From contig NZ_JAAIXY010000036.1 of the NCBI RefSeq assembly GCF_010894455.1, forward strand, positions 1 through 64,000: a stretch of 64,000 nucleotides of DNA, read 5' to 3'. Made by a program: the position numbers and the translations under genes. Shown here piece after piece: positions 42,327-51,519 of the stretch; positions within the stretch are counted from its first letter, which is position 1; every line of letters begins with the position of its first letter. The notes below the pieces were generated by a model. The model was not told where the DNA came from. It searched no databases and worked only from the letters and a program-made list of their open reading frames with translations. The stretch is from Myxococcus eversor (GTDB lineage Bacteria > Myxococcota > Myxococcia > Myxococcales > Myxococcaceae).

Positions 42327-43355
42327 ATGAAGCCCACCCTGCTCTTGACCGACCCCCTCTTCCTCCAGCACGACCCGGGAGAGGGCCACCCCGAATCCCC
42401 CGAGCGCCTGCGGCGAATCCTCGGGGTGCTGGCGCGCGCGCCGGTGCGGGGCACGGTGATGGCGTCTCCCCGCTCGGCGACGGACGCGGAGCTGGCGGCG
42501 GTGCACACCCCGGAGCTGCTCGCGCGCCTGCGCGAACTCAGCGGGCAGCGGGCCCAGATTGACGCGGACACCCACGTCTCCGCGGACAGCGTGGACGCGG
42601 CGAGGCTGGCCGCGGGCGCCTCGGTGCAGGCCGTGGAGGCCGTCATGGCGGGACAGGCTCGCAACGCCTTCGCGCTGGTGCGTCCTCCCGGACACCATGC
42701 GGAGCCGGACCGCGCCATGGGCTTCTGCCTCCTCAACAACGCGGCCATCGCGGCGGAGGCGGGACGTCGGCTCGGCGCTGAGCGCGTCCTCGTCCTCGAC
42801 TGGGACGTGCACCACGGCAACGGCACCCAGGCTGCCTTCTGGGGGCGCCGCGACGTGATGTACCAGTCGGTGCACCAGTTCCCCTACTACCCGGGCACCG
42901 GCGCCACGCCCGAGGTGGGCCTGGGCGCGGGCGAGGGCTACACGGTGAACGTGGGCCTTCCGGGCGGCAACTCGGACGCGGACTACGGGATGCTCTTCGA
43001 GGAGCTGCTCCTGCCGGTGGCCGAGGCATACCGTCCCCAGTTGGTGCTGGTGTCCGCGGGCTTCGACCCGCATCAGCACGACCCCATCGGCGGCATGGAC
43101 GTCACGGAGCGGGGCTTCGCCGCGATGTGCTCCGCGATGCGCGCGCTCGCCGAGCGCGTCTGTGACGGCAAGCTGGTGCTGCTGCTCGAAGGGGGCTACT
43201 CGCTGGAGGGCCTGTCCCAGTCCGTGCATGCCTGCATCGAGGTGCTCGCCGGACGCTCCGACAGCTTCCCCACCGGCGACGTCCACACGGACGCGAAGGA
43301 GGCGCTGGCCGCGAGCCGGCGGGCGATGAAGCCTTACTGGAGCGCGGTGTCGTAG
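42327..43355 (+). CDS. Histone deacetylase family protein (acetylpolyamine amidohydrolase-like)
   Basis: 342 residues of the arginase/deacetylase fold. Conserved catalytic His pair in VRPPGHHAEPDRAMGFCLLNNA, the zinc-binding Asp and His in LDWDVHHGNGTQ, the third ligand in SAGFDPHQHDP and the EGGYSLEGL loop are all present. Bacterial members deacetylate polyamines, acetoin-related compounds or small acyl-amides; protein substrates are not excluded. Start ATG 42327. It is divergent from the chemoreceptor gene. Confidence 0.92.
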   Translation: MKPTLLLTDPLFLQHDPGEGHPESPERLRRILGVLARAPVRGTVMASPRSATDAELAAVHTPELLARLRELSGQRAQIDADTHVSADSVDAARLAAGASVQAVEAVMAGQARNAFALVRPPGHHAEPDRAMGFCLLNNAAIAAEAGRRLGAERVLVLDWDVHHGNGTQAAFWGRRDVMYQSVHQFPYYPGTGATPEVGLGAGEGYTVNVGLPGGNSDADYGMLFEELLLPVAEAYRPQLVLVSAGFDPHQHDPIGGMDVTERGFAAMCSAMRALAERVCDGKLVLLLEGGYSLEGLSQSVHACIEVLAGRSDSFPTGDVHTDAKEALAASRRAMKPYWSAVS

Positions 43356-43515
43356 TCCCGGCTCCCCCGAGGACATCCCTCCACGCCTTGGAGCATGCAG
43401 CCGCCGCTCCGTCAGTCATGCCAGGGAACATCCCGGCAGGCGCGTTTGCAGGAGAAGGACGGGGTCCCGAAGTTGGCTGGGAAGCGCATTCCAGATGCGT
43501 GGCCACGGAGGGGAG

Positions 43516-44571
43516 ATGCAGGCAACCGTCTTTCGAGGGAGCCAGCGGTTCGGGCTGGAAGAGGTGGAGAAGCCACGCGCGGGCGTCGGAGAAGCCATCG
43601 TCAGGGTCACCCTGACGACGATTTGTGGAACCGACCTGCACATCATCCGGGGTGAGTACCCGGTGAAGCCGGGCCTCACCATCGGCCACGAACTGGTGGG
43701 TGTCATCGACGAACTGGGCCCGGGCGTCGAGGGCTACCAGCCAGGGGACCGCGTCCTCGTGGGCGCAATCACGCCGTGCGGCCAGTGCCATGCATGCCTG
43801 TCGGGTCACCTGTCCCAATGCGGACACGGCTCGGGGTACGAGGCGATGGGAGGCTGGCGTCTGGGCAATACCCTGCCCGGCGCGCAGGCCGAGTACGTCA
43901 GGATTCCCTTCGCGCAGGCCAACCTCGCGCCGGTGCCCGCGGGGCTTTCGGACGAGCAGGTGCTGCTGCTGGCGGACATCGCCTCCACGGGATTCAGCGG
44001 CGCCGAGTCGGGCGGGGTGCGAATCGGCGACGCGGTGGTCGTCCTCGCCCAGGGGCCCATCGGGTTGTGCGCCTCTCTGGGGGCCCGGTTGATGGGCGCC
44101 GCGCTGGTCATCGGCGTCGATGGGGATGAGTCCCGGCTGGCCTTCGCCCGCAAGCTGGGCGTGGACGTGGTGCTCGACCATCGAAACCAGGACGTGGTGG
44201 CCGAAGTGAGGCGGTTGACCGGCGGCGGGGCTGACGTGGCCATCGAAGCCCTGGGGACCCCGCAGACATTCGAGACGGCCCTGCGCGCACTGCGTCCGGG
44301 CGGCACGCTCTCCAGCCTGGGCGTGTACTCCGGCAAGCTTCAACTGCCCTACGACGCCTTCGCCGCGGGGCTCGGAGACCACCGCATCGTCACCACGCTC
44401 TGCCCGGGAGGCAAGGAGCGCATGCGGCGGTTGATGGCCATCATCCAGGCGGGGCGGGTGGACCTCACGCCTCTGCTCACGCACCGCTTCGCGCTGAAGG
44501 ACATCCACGACGCGTACGAGCTCTTCGGCCAGCGCGCGGACGGCGTCATCAAGGTCGCCATCCGCCCGTGA
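43516..44571 (+). CDS. Zinc-dependent alcohol dehydrogenase (MDR family)
   Basis: 351 residues. The catalytic zinc ligands are Cys37, His58 and Glu59 (TICGTDLH, IGHELVG); structural zinc cysteines are 88, 91, 94 and 102 (CGQCHACLSG and QCGH). The Rossmann motif VVLAQGPIGLCASL holds the cofactor. The ATG at 43516 directly follows GGAGGGGAG, and the sequence ends VIKVAIRP as in many MDR enzymes. Oxidises a primary or secondary alcohol with NAD(P); the identity is unclear. It is followed, 32 bases away, by the convergent P-type ATPase gene. Confidence 0.93.
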   Translation: MQATVFRGSQRFGLEEVEKPRAGVGEAIVRVTLTTICGTDLHIIRGEYPVKPGLTIGHELVGVIDELGPGVEGYQPGDRVLVGAITPCGQCHACLSGHLSQCGHGSGYEAMGGWRLGNTLPGAQAEYVRIPFAQANLAPVPAGLSDEQVLLLADIASTGFSGAESGGVRIGDAVVVLAQGPIGLCASLGARLMGAALVIGVDGDESRLAFARKLGVDVVLDHRNQDVVAEVRRLTGGGADVAIEALGTPQTFETALRALRPGGTLSSLGVYSGKLQLPYDAFAAGLGDHRIVTTLCPGGKERMRRLMAIIQAGRVDLTPLLTHRFALKDIHDAYELFGQRADGVIKVAIRP

Positions 44572-44603
44572 GGGACAGGGCCCACCCAAGGAGCGCGAGG
44601 TCC

Positions 44604-46889
44604 TCAGGAGACCGCGTCGAAGAGCTCCTCCTCTTGAGCGAAGTGGAGTTGGAGGATGGCGCCCAAACCGTAGAGGAGCCCGCGCAACTCGCGCTGCTCC
44701 AGGGCATCCAGCCCCTGGTCGCCCAGTCCCTCCACGCGGCGATGATAGAGGCGGCCCAGGTGAGTGATTTCCCGGTGGGTGCGACTCATCGGGCCCAACG
44801 GGTCCTCGCCCCCCAGCAGTCGCGCCAGCGGGGGATAAAGCTCGGTGTCATCTCTGCGCTCATGAGGCAACAGCCGCTCTCGCAGCAGACCATCCAGTTC
44901 CAGCAGTTCGGACTTCTGTTGGGGAGCGCCCAGCGCGTCCAGCCGGTCCGCCAGCGATTGGACCCGCTCGAGCACGGGACGCAGCTCCACGTGTTCACGC
45001 CTCAGGTGCCCCACCTCTTGCTCCGACAGGCCGTGGCGCACGGCGGACAGGCCCTTGCCTCCCAAGGCCCGCAGGGCATTGAGAATGACGGCGACGTCGA
45101 TTCCCTCCTGAAGCAACGCTCCCGCGACCGGCCCCAGCATGCCGGCCGCCGCGAATCCCATGGCCACCAGGGACAAGCCCATCCCGACCACGACGCTCTG
45201 CAACGCGATGGAGCGAGCGCGGCGTGCCACGAGCATCGCCTCCACGAGACGGTCCAGCCTGTCCACCAGCAGCACCACGTCCGCGGCCTCGGCGGCCGCG
45301 CCCGAGCCGCGCGCCCCCATCGAAACGCCCACGTCCGCGGCCGCCAGCGCGGGCGCATCGTTGATGCCATCCCCCACCATGAGGGTGATGCCCGAGGCGC
45401 GTTCGGAAAGGACTGTCCGCACCTTCTCCTCGGGGCTCTGCTCACAGAACACGGCGTCCACGCCCAGCGCGGCGCCAATCGCCTCCGCCACCTCCGCTCT
45501 ATCTCCGGTCACCATGACGAAGCGCTTCACGCCGGCCCGTCTCAACAGGCGCAGCGCCCTCGGTGCCTCCAGGCGAATCTCGTCCGCCAGAAGCAGGGCG
45601 CCAGCCAGCCGCCCGTCCACGGAGACGAATACACCCGAAGTGCCCTCATCCCCCATGCGCCGCAGCACCGCACGCGCCCAGGGCGTGAGCACTTCCGAGC
45701 CCCCAGCCCAGGCGGGTGAGCCGAGCCTCAACAGATGCCCCTCCACCTCGCCGCGCATCCCCGCCCCGGGCTGCTCCTCCACCCCGGTGGGAAGGGTGAG
45801 GGACAGCCCCCGCTCACGCGCGGAGGTGACGATGGAACTGGCGACGACATGCTGGGACGCCTGCTCCAGCGAAGCGCTCAGCCGCAGCAGCTCCTCGGGG
45901 TCTTGGAGGCCATCGGTCTCGATGGCGGTGAGCCGCGCCTGTCCCGACGTCAGGGTGCCTGTCTTGTCGAACAGCAAGGTATGCGCCCGGGCAAGCGCCT
46001 CCAGGGCCGCGCCATCCTTGATGAGCACCCCGCGGCGGGCCGCGCGCGAGATTCCAGACACGATGGCCACCGGCGCGGCGATGATGAGGGGGCAGGGAGT
46101 CGCCACCACGAGCACGGCGAGCGCCCGCACCGGGTCGCCTGACAACAGCCACGCCGCGCCAGCCAGGGCCAGGGTGAGCGGGACGAAGAGCAGCGCATAG
46201 CGGTCGGCGATTCGAACGAAGGGCGCCTTGGAGGCCTGCGCGGACCGCACCAGGCGCACCACGCCCGCATAGGTACTGTCGTCGGCCGTGGAGAGGGCCC
46301 GTAATTCGAAGGGCGGCCCCGCGTTGAGGGGGCCGCTTCGCACCCGCTGCCCCGTGGGGTGCGAGACAGGGAGCGACTCGCCCGTGAGTGCTGACTCGTC
46401 CAGCACCGCCTCGGCGGAGACCACGAGGCCATCCACGGGGACCACCTCGCCTCCCTTGATGAGCAACAGGTCGCCGGGCCTCAGCGCCTCCACGGGTACC
46501 TGGACGAGCCCGCCCTCCGCATATCGGGTGGCGACCTTGGGAGCCCGTCCAAGCAGCGAGGACAGCTCGCGCTTCGCACGGGCGCGCGCGGAGTCCTCCA
46601 GGGCACCACCGCTCGCGTACATGAGGGCGATGATGACGCCCGCGAGGTACTGACCGAGCCCCAGGGCGCCCGCCATCGCGAGCAGGGCGACGATATCCAC
46701 CCCCATCGCGCCGCGGCGCAGGGACTGGATGATGGACGCCGCCACGACGAGCATCACGGGCGCGGTGCCCGCGGCCCAGGAGACGTCCGCGACGTGAGGG
46801 GCGCCAAGAAGCCAGGCAAGGCCTCCCACCACCAGTCCCGCCGCGGATACCGCCAGCAACCCCGCGCTCTTGAGCCAGGAGAACCGCAT
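44604..46889 (-). CDS. P1B-type metal ATPase with C-terminal hemerythrin-like domain
   Basis: 761 residues. Actuator motif LDESALTGES, phosphorylated Asp308 in LFDKTGTLTSG, hinge GDGINDAPAL and a transmembrane metal motif TPC (264-266, VVATPCPLIIAAPVA) define a P1B ATPase. No N-terminal HMA domain precedes the helices. The last 160 residues form a four-helix hemerythrin-like domain with ligands in LRREHVELRP, LLPHERRDDTELYP, RTHREITHL and LHFAQEEELF. The TPC motif plus hemerythrin tail is the combination reported for P1B-5 ATPases such as Nia (Ni/Fe). Metal is not provable from this. The start at ATG 46889 is weak; GTG 46901 and 46904 are alternatives. A decayed universal stress gene is divergent from it. 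Confidence 0.88.
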   Translation of the reverse strand: MRFSWLKSAGLLAVSAAGLVVGGLAWLLGAPHVADVSWAAGTAPVMLVVAASIIQSLRRGAMGVDIVALLAMAGALGLGQYLAGVIIALMYASGGALEDSARARAKRELSSLLGRAPKVATRYAEGGLVQVPVEALRPGDLLLIKGGEVVPVDGLVVSAEAVLDESALTGESLPVSHPTGQRVRSGPLNAGPPFELRALSTADDSTYAGVVRLVRSAQASKAPFVRIADRYALLFVPLTLALAGAAWLLSGDPVRALAVLVVATPCPLIIAAPVAIVSGISRAARRGVLIKDGAALEALARAHTLLFDKTGTLTSGQARLTAIETDGLQDPEELLRLSASLEQASQHVVASSIVTSARERGLSLTLPTGVEEQPGAGMRGEVEGHLLRLGSPAWAGGSEVLTPWARAVLRRMGDEGTSGVFVSVDGRLAGALLLADEIRLEAPRALRLLRRAGVKRFVMVTGDRAEVAEAIGAALGVDAVFCEQSPEEKVRTVLSERASGITLMVGDGINDAPALAAADVGVSMGARGSGAAAEAADVVLLVDRLDRLVEAMLVARRARSIALQSVVVGMGLSLVAMGFAAAGMLGPVAGALLQEGIDVAVILNALRALGGKGLSAVRHGLSEQEVGHLRREHVELRPVLERVQSLADRLDALGAPQQKSELLELDGLLRERLLPHERRDDTELYPPLARLLGGEDPLGPMSRTHREITHLGRLYHRRVEGLGDQGLDALEQRELRGLLYGLGAILQLHFAQEEELFDAVS

Positions 46890-47121
46890 GCGAAGCGTCA
46901 CCACTCGTCCGCGCCGTCCCTTCCCCCTCCACGAAACATAGTCCCCCCGAGGAGGTTGTCTCGGGGAGCCGCCCAATCTCCTTCAAGCCAGACCGGGCCC
47001 CCGCTGGAGCGAGTCCGTCCGTGCCGGGCAGGCGGACCGACGCACGCCGAGCGCCTCTCTCACCCATGGCATGGCGCCGACGACCGTCACTGGCCTCAAG
47101 GAGCTGTCGCAGGGAGGCCCC

Positions 47122-48097
47122 ATGGCCATTGCGTGCACCACGGACTGCTCGGATGCCTCGCGACGAGCCTGCGAGACAGCGGCCCTCCTCGCCTCGCGGA
47201 TGAACGCCTCGCTGTGTCTCGTCCACGTCCTGTCCAGCAACATGACGCGGACCCTCGGGCAGGGCATCTGGGATGCCGCGCGGGAGGCGCGGGGCTGGAG
47301 GCGTGGGCGCGCGGCCAGCGCCCCCTGCGCGTGATGCTGGGCGTGGACCGCTCACGGTCCTTCGAGGTCGCGCGCGACTGGGTGAGGGCCCTGGCGAAGG
47401 TCGGCCCCCTGGACGTGGTTGGCGGCCACATCTTCTGGGTTTCCTCCGACACCGAGCGGCGGGGGTTGAACCTGGTGCGGCCCTACGATTACAGGGACGT
47501 GTCCGCCGACCCGCGCGAGGCCTTGGAGCGAGAGGTGTCCGCGCTCCTGGAGCCATTGCGCTCGGAGAGTCTGACGGTACGCGTGCGGCTGGAACCAGGC
47601 GCGGGCCGAGCCACGGACACCCTGGTCGCCCTGGCCGCCGAGGAACAGGTCGATCTGCTGGTGGTCGGCGCTCGTCACCGCAAGCCACTCGCGCGACTGT
47701 GGAGTGTGTCGCATGACACCCGGCGGCTGGCGGCGATGTCGGTGGTGAGCGTGCCAGTGCCTTCGCGCTGACCCCACCCGGGGGTACGGTCCACCTGCTG
47801 CATGTCGAACCCGATGGAGCGACACCCCGGGAGCTCCAGGCGGCGCGGCGCCAGTTGGAGCTTCGCGTGCCCCGCGCGGAACAGGACGGAAAGCACAAGG
47901 TCGAACCGTCCGTGCTGACCGGGGATGACGTGGCGGAAGTCATCGCCCAGGCCGCCGAGCGGCATGACGTGGATCTGCTCTGCCTGGGGACGCATGGCCG
48001 TGGTGGCGTGGGTCGGCTGGTGCTCGGTTCGGTGGCGCGGCGGGTCATGGCGCGAAGTGCTCGACCCGCCGTGACGGTGCAAATGCCACGCGCGTAA
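47122..48097 (+). pseudogene. Decayed multi-domain universal stress protein gene
   Basis: Usp sequence is spread over three frames. Frame 1 (47122 on) begins with a good ribosome-binding site AGGGAGG and MAIACTTDCSDASRRACE; it ends at a TGA near 47334. Frame 3 continues with LRVMLGVDRSRSFEVARDW through VDLLVVGARHRKPLARLW to VVSVPVPSR and stops at 47771. Frame 2 (about 47762-48097) then gives ALTPPGGTVHLLHVEPDG and VDLLCLGTHGRGGVGRLVLGS, ending VTVQMPRA. Domain one lacks its second half and about 15-20 residues are lost before domain three. The intact parent was probably a three-Usp protein. Sequencing error could explain one shift but not the missing segments. Confidence 0.75.
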
Positions 48098-48193
48098 TCC
48101 GAAGGTGTCGACATGACGCTGCCCCCGGGTGCGATGCCTGGAAGCCCGCGCGTGGCTACCTCCTGACGGACCCGCCGTGCCCGGGAGGGCTTC

Positions 48194-50023
48194 ATGTCCG
48201 TCGAAGCGCCCCAGGCGTCGCGCGCGCCTCCTTGGTTCCGCGCGCGGCGTGGCGGATGGCGTCGGGTCCTCAAGTGGGGACTCGTGGTGGTGCTGGCCTT
48301 CGAAGCGCTGCTGAACCTGGCGCTCAATGTCGGCCTGGTGCCCACGCTGCTCGCCAGGGCCACGCCGAGGACGCAGGTGGACTGGCACAGCGGCTGGTGG
48401 CTGTGGCCTGGACCCGTGCACCTTCGAGGCTTCTTCGTGCGGCAGCGGGATGCGCGCGCGGCGTGGCGCATCGACGCGGAGCACGTGGACGCCGACACAT
48501 CCCTCTTCGCGCTCCTGTCCCGTCGGGTGCGCGCGGAGGGAGTTCGAGCCCGAGGTGTGAGCGTGCGGGCGGAGCGCATGCCCGCGTTGGAACAGTCGCC
48601 GGCCAGACACCCACGCGCGCACCCGTGGGACATCGAGCTGCGCGACGTCACGTTGGAAGACCTGCGCGAGCTGATGTTGAAGCCGGTGCGTTATGTGGGC
48701 CCGGGACAGGTGAAGGGCTCGGTGCGCGTGGTCGCGGGACAGCGGCTCACCGTGACGCTGGAGTCGCTCCGCCTCTCCGATGGAACACTGGAGTTGGAAG
48801 GGCGGGCGGTGGCGCGCGTGCGTGAGGTCTCCCACGAACTGGCCCTCGATGCCGTCCGGCCCGAGGGGGAGGAGAAGCGCCGGGTGGAGAAGTTCGACGG
48901 GCGGCTGGGCGTGAAGATGGAGGTGCTCGACCTCGCGTGGCTCGGGGCGCTGGTGTCCCGGGAGCACCCTGACTTGTTGGGTGAAGGCGCCGGTCAGCTC
49001 GACGCGGAGGTGTTCATTCGAGGAGGACAGCTGGCCGCGGGCAGTCGCGTGGATGCGAGCGGGGCTCCGCTGGAGCTGCGAGTGGGCCCCGCGCGTGTGC
49101 GTGCCCCCTGGAGTGTTCATGGCGAGGTGACGGAGGACGGGGACTCCGGGACGCGCGGCGTGCTGCGGGTGCGCTTCGCGCCCGTCCACGTGGAGGGCAA
49201 GGCCGGGCGTGTGCTGGAGGTTCCGGAGGTCTCTCTCACGCTGAATGCGAAGATGCATGACCCCGACACGGGGACGCAGGTGACGCACGAACTGCACGTG
49301 GCGCGGAGTCGGCCCGTGGACCTGCGGGTGCTCAACGCGTGGATGGGGAAGACCTTCCGCGTGGAGTCGGGTCACGCCACGCTGGAGGCGTCAGACAGCT
49401 CCGCCGGGCAGAAGACGCCGCGGCGGTTGCGACTGGACCTCCAGACGGACCTGGTGGAAGGGCGGTGGGCGGAGACCCTCGTGCTCGGCAAGGCGTCCGT
49501 CGAGGTCGACGCGCGGCGCCTGAGCTTGCATGGCAAGAGCCTGGGCCTGGATGGCTCGGCGCTTCATCTGAACCACGTCTCGGCGGATCCGCCACACACC
49601 ACGATTCGCGGATGGAGTGGGCGCTTCGACCTGCCCCATGCGCGGTTGACCATCGACCCCGCGGAGCTGGAGGCACACTTCTCCGCGCGCTTCTCCAACG
49701 CGGACCCGTTCGTCGCGATGCTCACGGCCGAGAAGAAGCTGCCCGGGTTCCTCTCGCCGTTGCTGGAGGCCAGGGACTTGAGCGTCACCGGGCAGGCGCG
49801 GATGAGCGACGCGGGATTACAGGTCCGCGAGCTGCATGCGAAGGCGGACGGGCTCGAGCTGGAGGGCCGCATGGAGACGGCACGAGGAACCACGCACGCG
49901 CTCATCTACGCGAAGGTGGGCGTCCTCAGTGGTGCCATCGAAGTCAAGCCCGGTGGCACCCACGTGCGGCTCAAGCACGCACGGCGCTGGTACGAGGAGC
50001 GCCTCTCGGCGCCAGCTCGCTGA
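48194..50023 (+). CDS. AsmA-like envelope protein
   Basis: 609 residues. A basic N-terminus and one transmembrane helix (about 26-48, LVVVLAFEALLNLALNVGL) anchor a long beta-strand-rich periplasmic part with alternating hydrophobic residues, as in AsmA/TamB/YdbH proteins that span the periplasm and move phospholipids. Characteristic phrases such as LRDVTLEDLR, ARDLSVTGQARM and EGRMETA recur. Family assignment is by overall style and is moderately sure. GGGAGGG precedes the ATG. It ends 43 bases from the convergent exporter gene. Confidence 0.7.
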   Translation: MSVEAPQASRAPPWFRARRGGWRRVLKWGLVVVLAFEALLNLALNVGLVPTLLARATPRTQVDWHSGWWLWPGPVHLRGFFVRQRDARAAWRIDAEHVDADTSLFALLSRRVRAEGVRARGVSVRAERMPALEQSPARHPRAHPWDIELRDVTLEDLRELMLKPVRYVGPGQVKGSVRVVAGQRLTVTLESLRLSDGTLELEGRAVARVREVSHELALDAVRPEGEEKRRVEKFDGRLGVKMEVLDLAWLGALVSREHPDLLGEGAGQLDAEVFIRGGQLAAGSRVDASGAPLELRVGPARVRAPWSVHGEVTEDGDSGTRGVLRVRFAPVHVEGKAGRVLEVPEVSLTLNAKMHDPDTGTQVTHELHVARSRPVDLRVLNAWMGKTFRVESGHATLEASDSSAGQKTPRRLRLDLQTDLVEGRWAETLVLGKASVEVDARRLSLHGKSLGLDGSALHLNHVSADPPHTTIRGWSGRFDLPHARLTIDPAELEAHFSARFSNADPFVAMLTAEKKLPGFLSPLLEARDLSVTGQARMSDAGLQVRELHAKADGLELEGRMETARGTTHALIYAKVGVLSGAIEVKPGGTHVRLKHARRWYEERLSAPAR

Positions 50024-50066
50024 GGCGCGCGAGGCAGGGCCTGACGCCCGCTCCGGCGGGACGCGG

Positions 50067-51371
50067 TCACTCGTTGCGGGACGGCTTCGCCAACTTCGCG
50101 CGCTGGGAGTCTTCCGTGCGCTCCCGGGTGCTCTCCCGGGCGTCATGCGACAGCCCGAGCATGAAGGCGAACAACAATCCCATCACGAGCTGCAACGCCA
50201 CGAGCAGCAGCTCGAACACACGCGCGTCGTCGCCCTGCCCCTGGACACCGAGCAGCGCCAGGATGGCCCTCGTGCCGACGAAGCCCGGCGCGAGCTGGAG
50301 CAGTCCGGGCATGATGAGCGTCGACGGGAGCCGCCCCGGCAGCCGGCTGTAGAGCTGTCCCGCCACGCCCAGGACGAAGGCGGAGATGAGCGGGCTGCCC
50401 TTGTCGCCGAGCACCCCCTTGGTGAGCTCCTGGACACCCCACGCCAGCAACACGGCGCCCACGATCCACGGCGTATCTCGGCGCCTCGCGGACATGCACA
50501 CCGTCAACGCCAGCCCACCCACGGCGATGATGACCACCACCACCGCATGCGGCAGCGCGTTCGCATGGGTCTGAAGCGGGAGCGGCCCGAACAAGCCCCA
50601 GAGCGTGCCCGCGGCGGCGATGCCCACGCCCAGCATGAGGAAGCGCAGCAGTCCATAGGTGAGCCGCGACAACCCCGCCTCCACCGACTCGCCCACCAGC
50701 TCCGCCGAGCCCAGCGTCACCACCATCGCCGGCACGAGCAGCGTGATGCCTCCGAAGAGGGCTCGCGCCGCATCGAACGACGGAAGGACGAAGGTCAGTC
50801 CGAAGGCGAGCAACGTCCCCAGGAACGCCGCGAGGAAGCTCTTCTGCAGGTCCACCCGTTCGGACTTGAGCGTGCCGAAGTGAATGCCTCCCGCGAGCAC
50901 CCCCACCGCGAGCGCCGCCACCAGCTCCCACCAGCCCCCACCGACGCGCGCGGCGACCGCGGCGCCATACACGCCATACGCGAGGTAGACGAGCCACTCG
51001 GGATGCAGCCGATGCGGCGCCATGATGCCGTCCAGCTCGGCGCGGGCCTCGGCCACCGTGCGCTTCCCCCGCGAAATCGACTCCGACAGCAGGAGCAGCG
51101 AGGCGGCGCGCGTCAGGTTCCAATGTGGATTGAAGGGCAGCCGGTGGAAGTCGACCCGGCGCGCCGCGCCCGAGCGCACCTCCGTCACCGCCAGCGTCTG
51201 GAGGGTGAACACGTCCACCTCCAACCCCCAGGCCCGGGCCGCCTTCCTCACGCGGTTCTCCACGCCAAAGGACGGCACGTACGACAGGTGCAGCGCCCTC
51301 GCCAGGTCGAGCAGCAGGGCCACTGTCGCGTCCTCGTCGAGCAGCGCCCCGGGCTCCGTTGCCTCGCTCAT
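50067..51371 (-). CDS. ThrE-family threonine/serine exporter-like protein
   Basis: 434 residues. The cytoplasmic N-terminal part (about 1-135) resembles DUF1212 (ALHLSYVPSFGVENRV, then SGAARRVDFHRLPFNPH), followed by about ten hydrophobic segments including FGGITLLVPAMVVTLGSAELV and the second half MPGLLQLAPGFVGTRAI. That two-domain layout is the ThrE exporter family, which exports threonine and serine; the homologues in many species are of unknown substrate. AGGAGG nine bases upstream supports ATG 51371. Convergent with the AsmA-like gene. Confidence 0.85.
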   Translation of the reverse strand: MSEATEPGALLDEDATVALLLDLARALHLSYVPSFGVENRVRKAARAWGLEVDVFTLQTLAVTEVRSGAARRVDFHRLPFNPHWNLTRAASLLLLSESISRGKRTVAEARAELDGIMAPHRLHPEWLVYLAYGVYGAAVAARVGGGWWELVAALAVGVLAGGIHFGTLKSERVDLQKSFLAAFLGTLLAFGLTFVLPSFDAARALFGGITLLVPAMVVTLGSAELVGESVEAGLSRLTYGLLRFLMLGVGIAAAGTLWGLFGPLPLQTHANALPHAVVVVIIAVGGLALTVCMSARRRDTPWIVGAVLLAWGVQELTKGVLGDKGSPLISAFVLGVAGQLYSRLPGRLPSTLIMPGLLQLAPGFVGTRAILALLGVQGQGDDARVFELLLVALQLVMGLLFAFMLGLSHDARESTRERTEDSQRAKLAKPSRNE

Positions 51372-51519
51372 GCGCGCCGCCCTCCTGGCGACCTGCCCTT
51401 CCGACGGAGTCCGTCTCCACGCGACGGACGCGGACCGCCCGAACCTGGAGGTGGGGACCCGTCGCGCGCGCGGAAACCAGCCCTCCGGGGCGACGCCGTG
51501 TTCCCCGCACCGAGCAGCG

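Noticed and set aside
43356-43515. Small frames between the deacetylase and alcohol dehydrogenase genes
   Set aside because: Short, without ribosome-binding sites and with random-looking composition; probably a promoter region.
46889-47121. Extra gene or small RNA between the ATPase and the Usp pseudogene
   Set aside because: The 230 bases show no credible frame or strong hairpin; only promoter function is likely.
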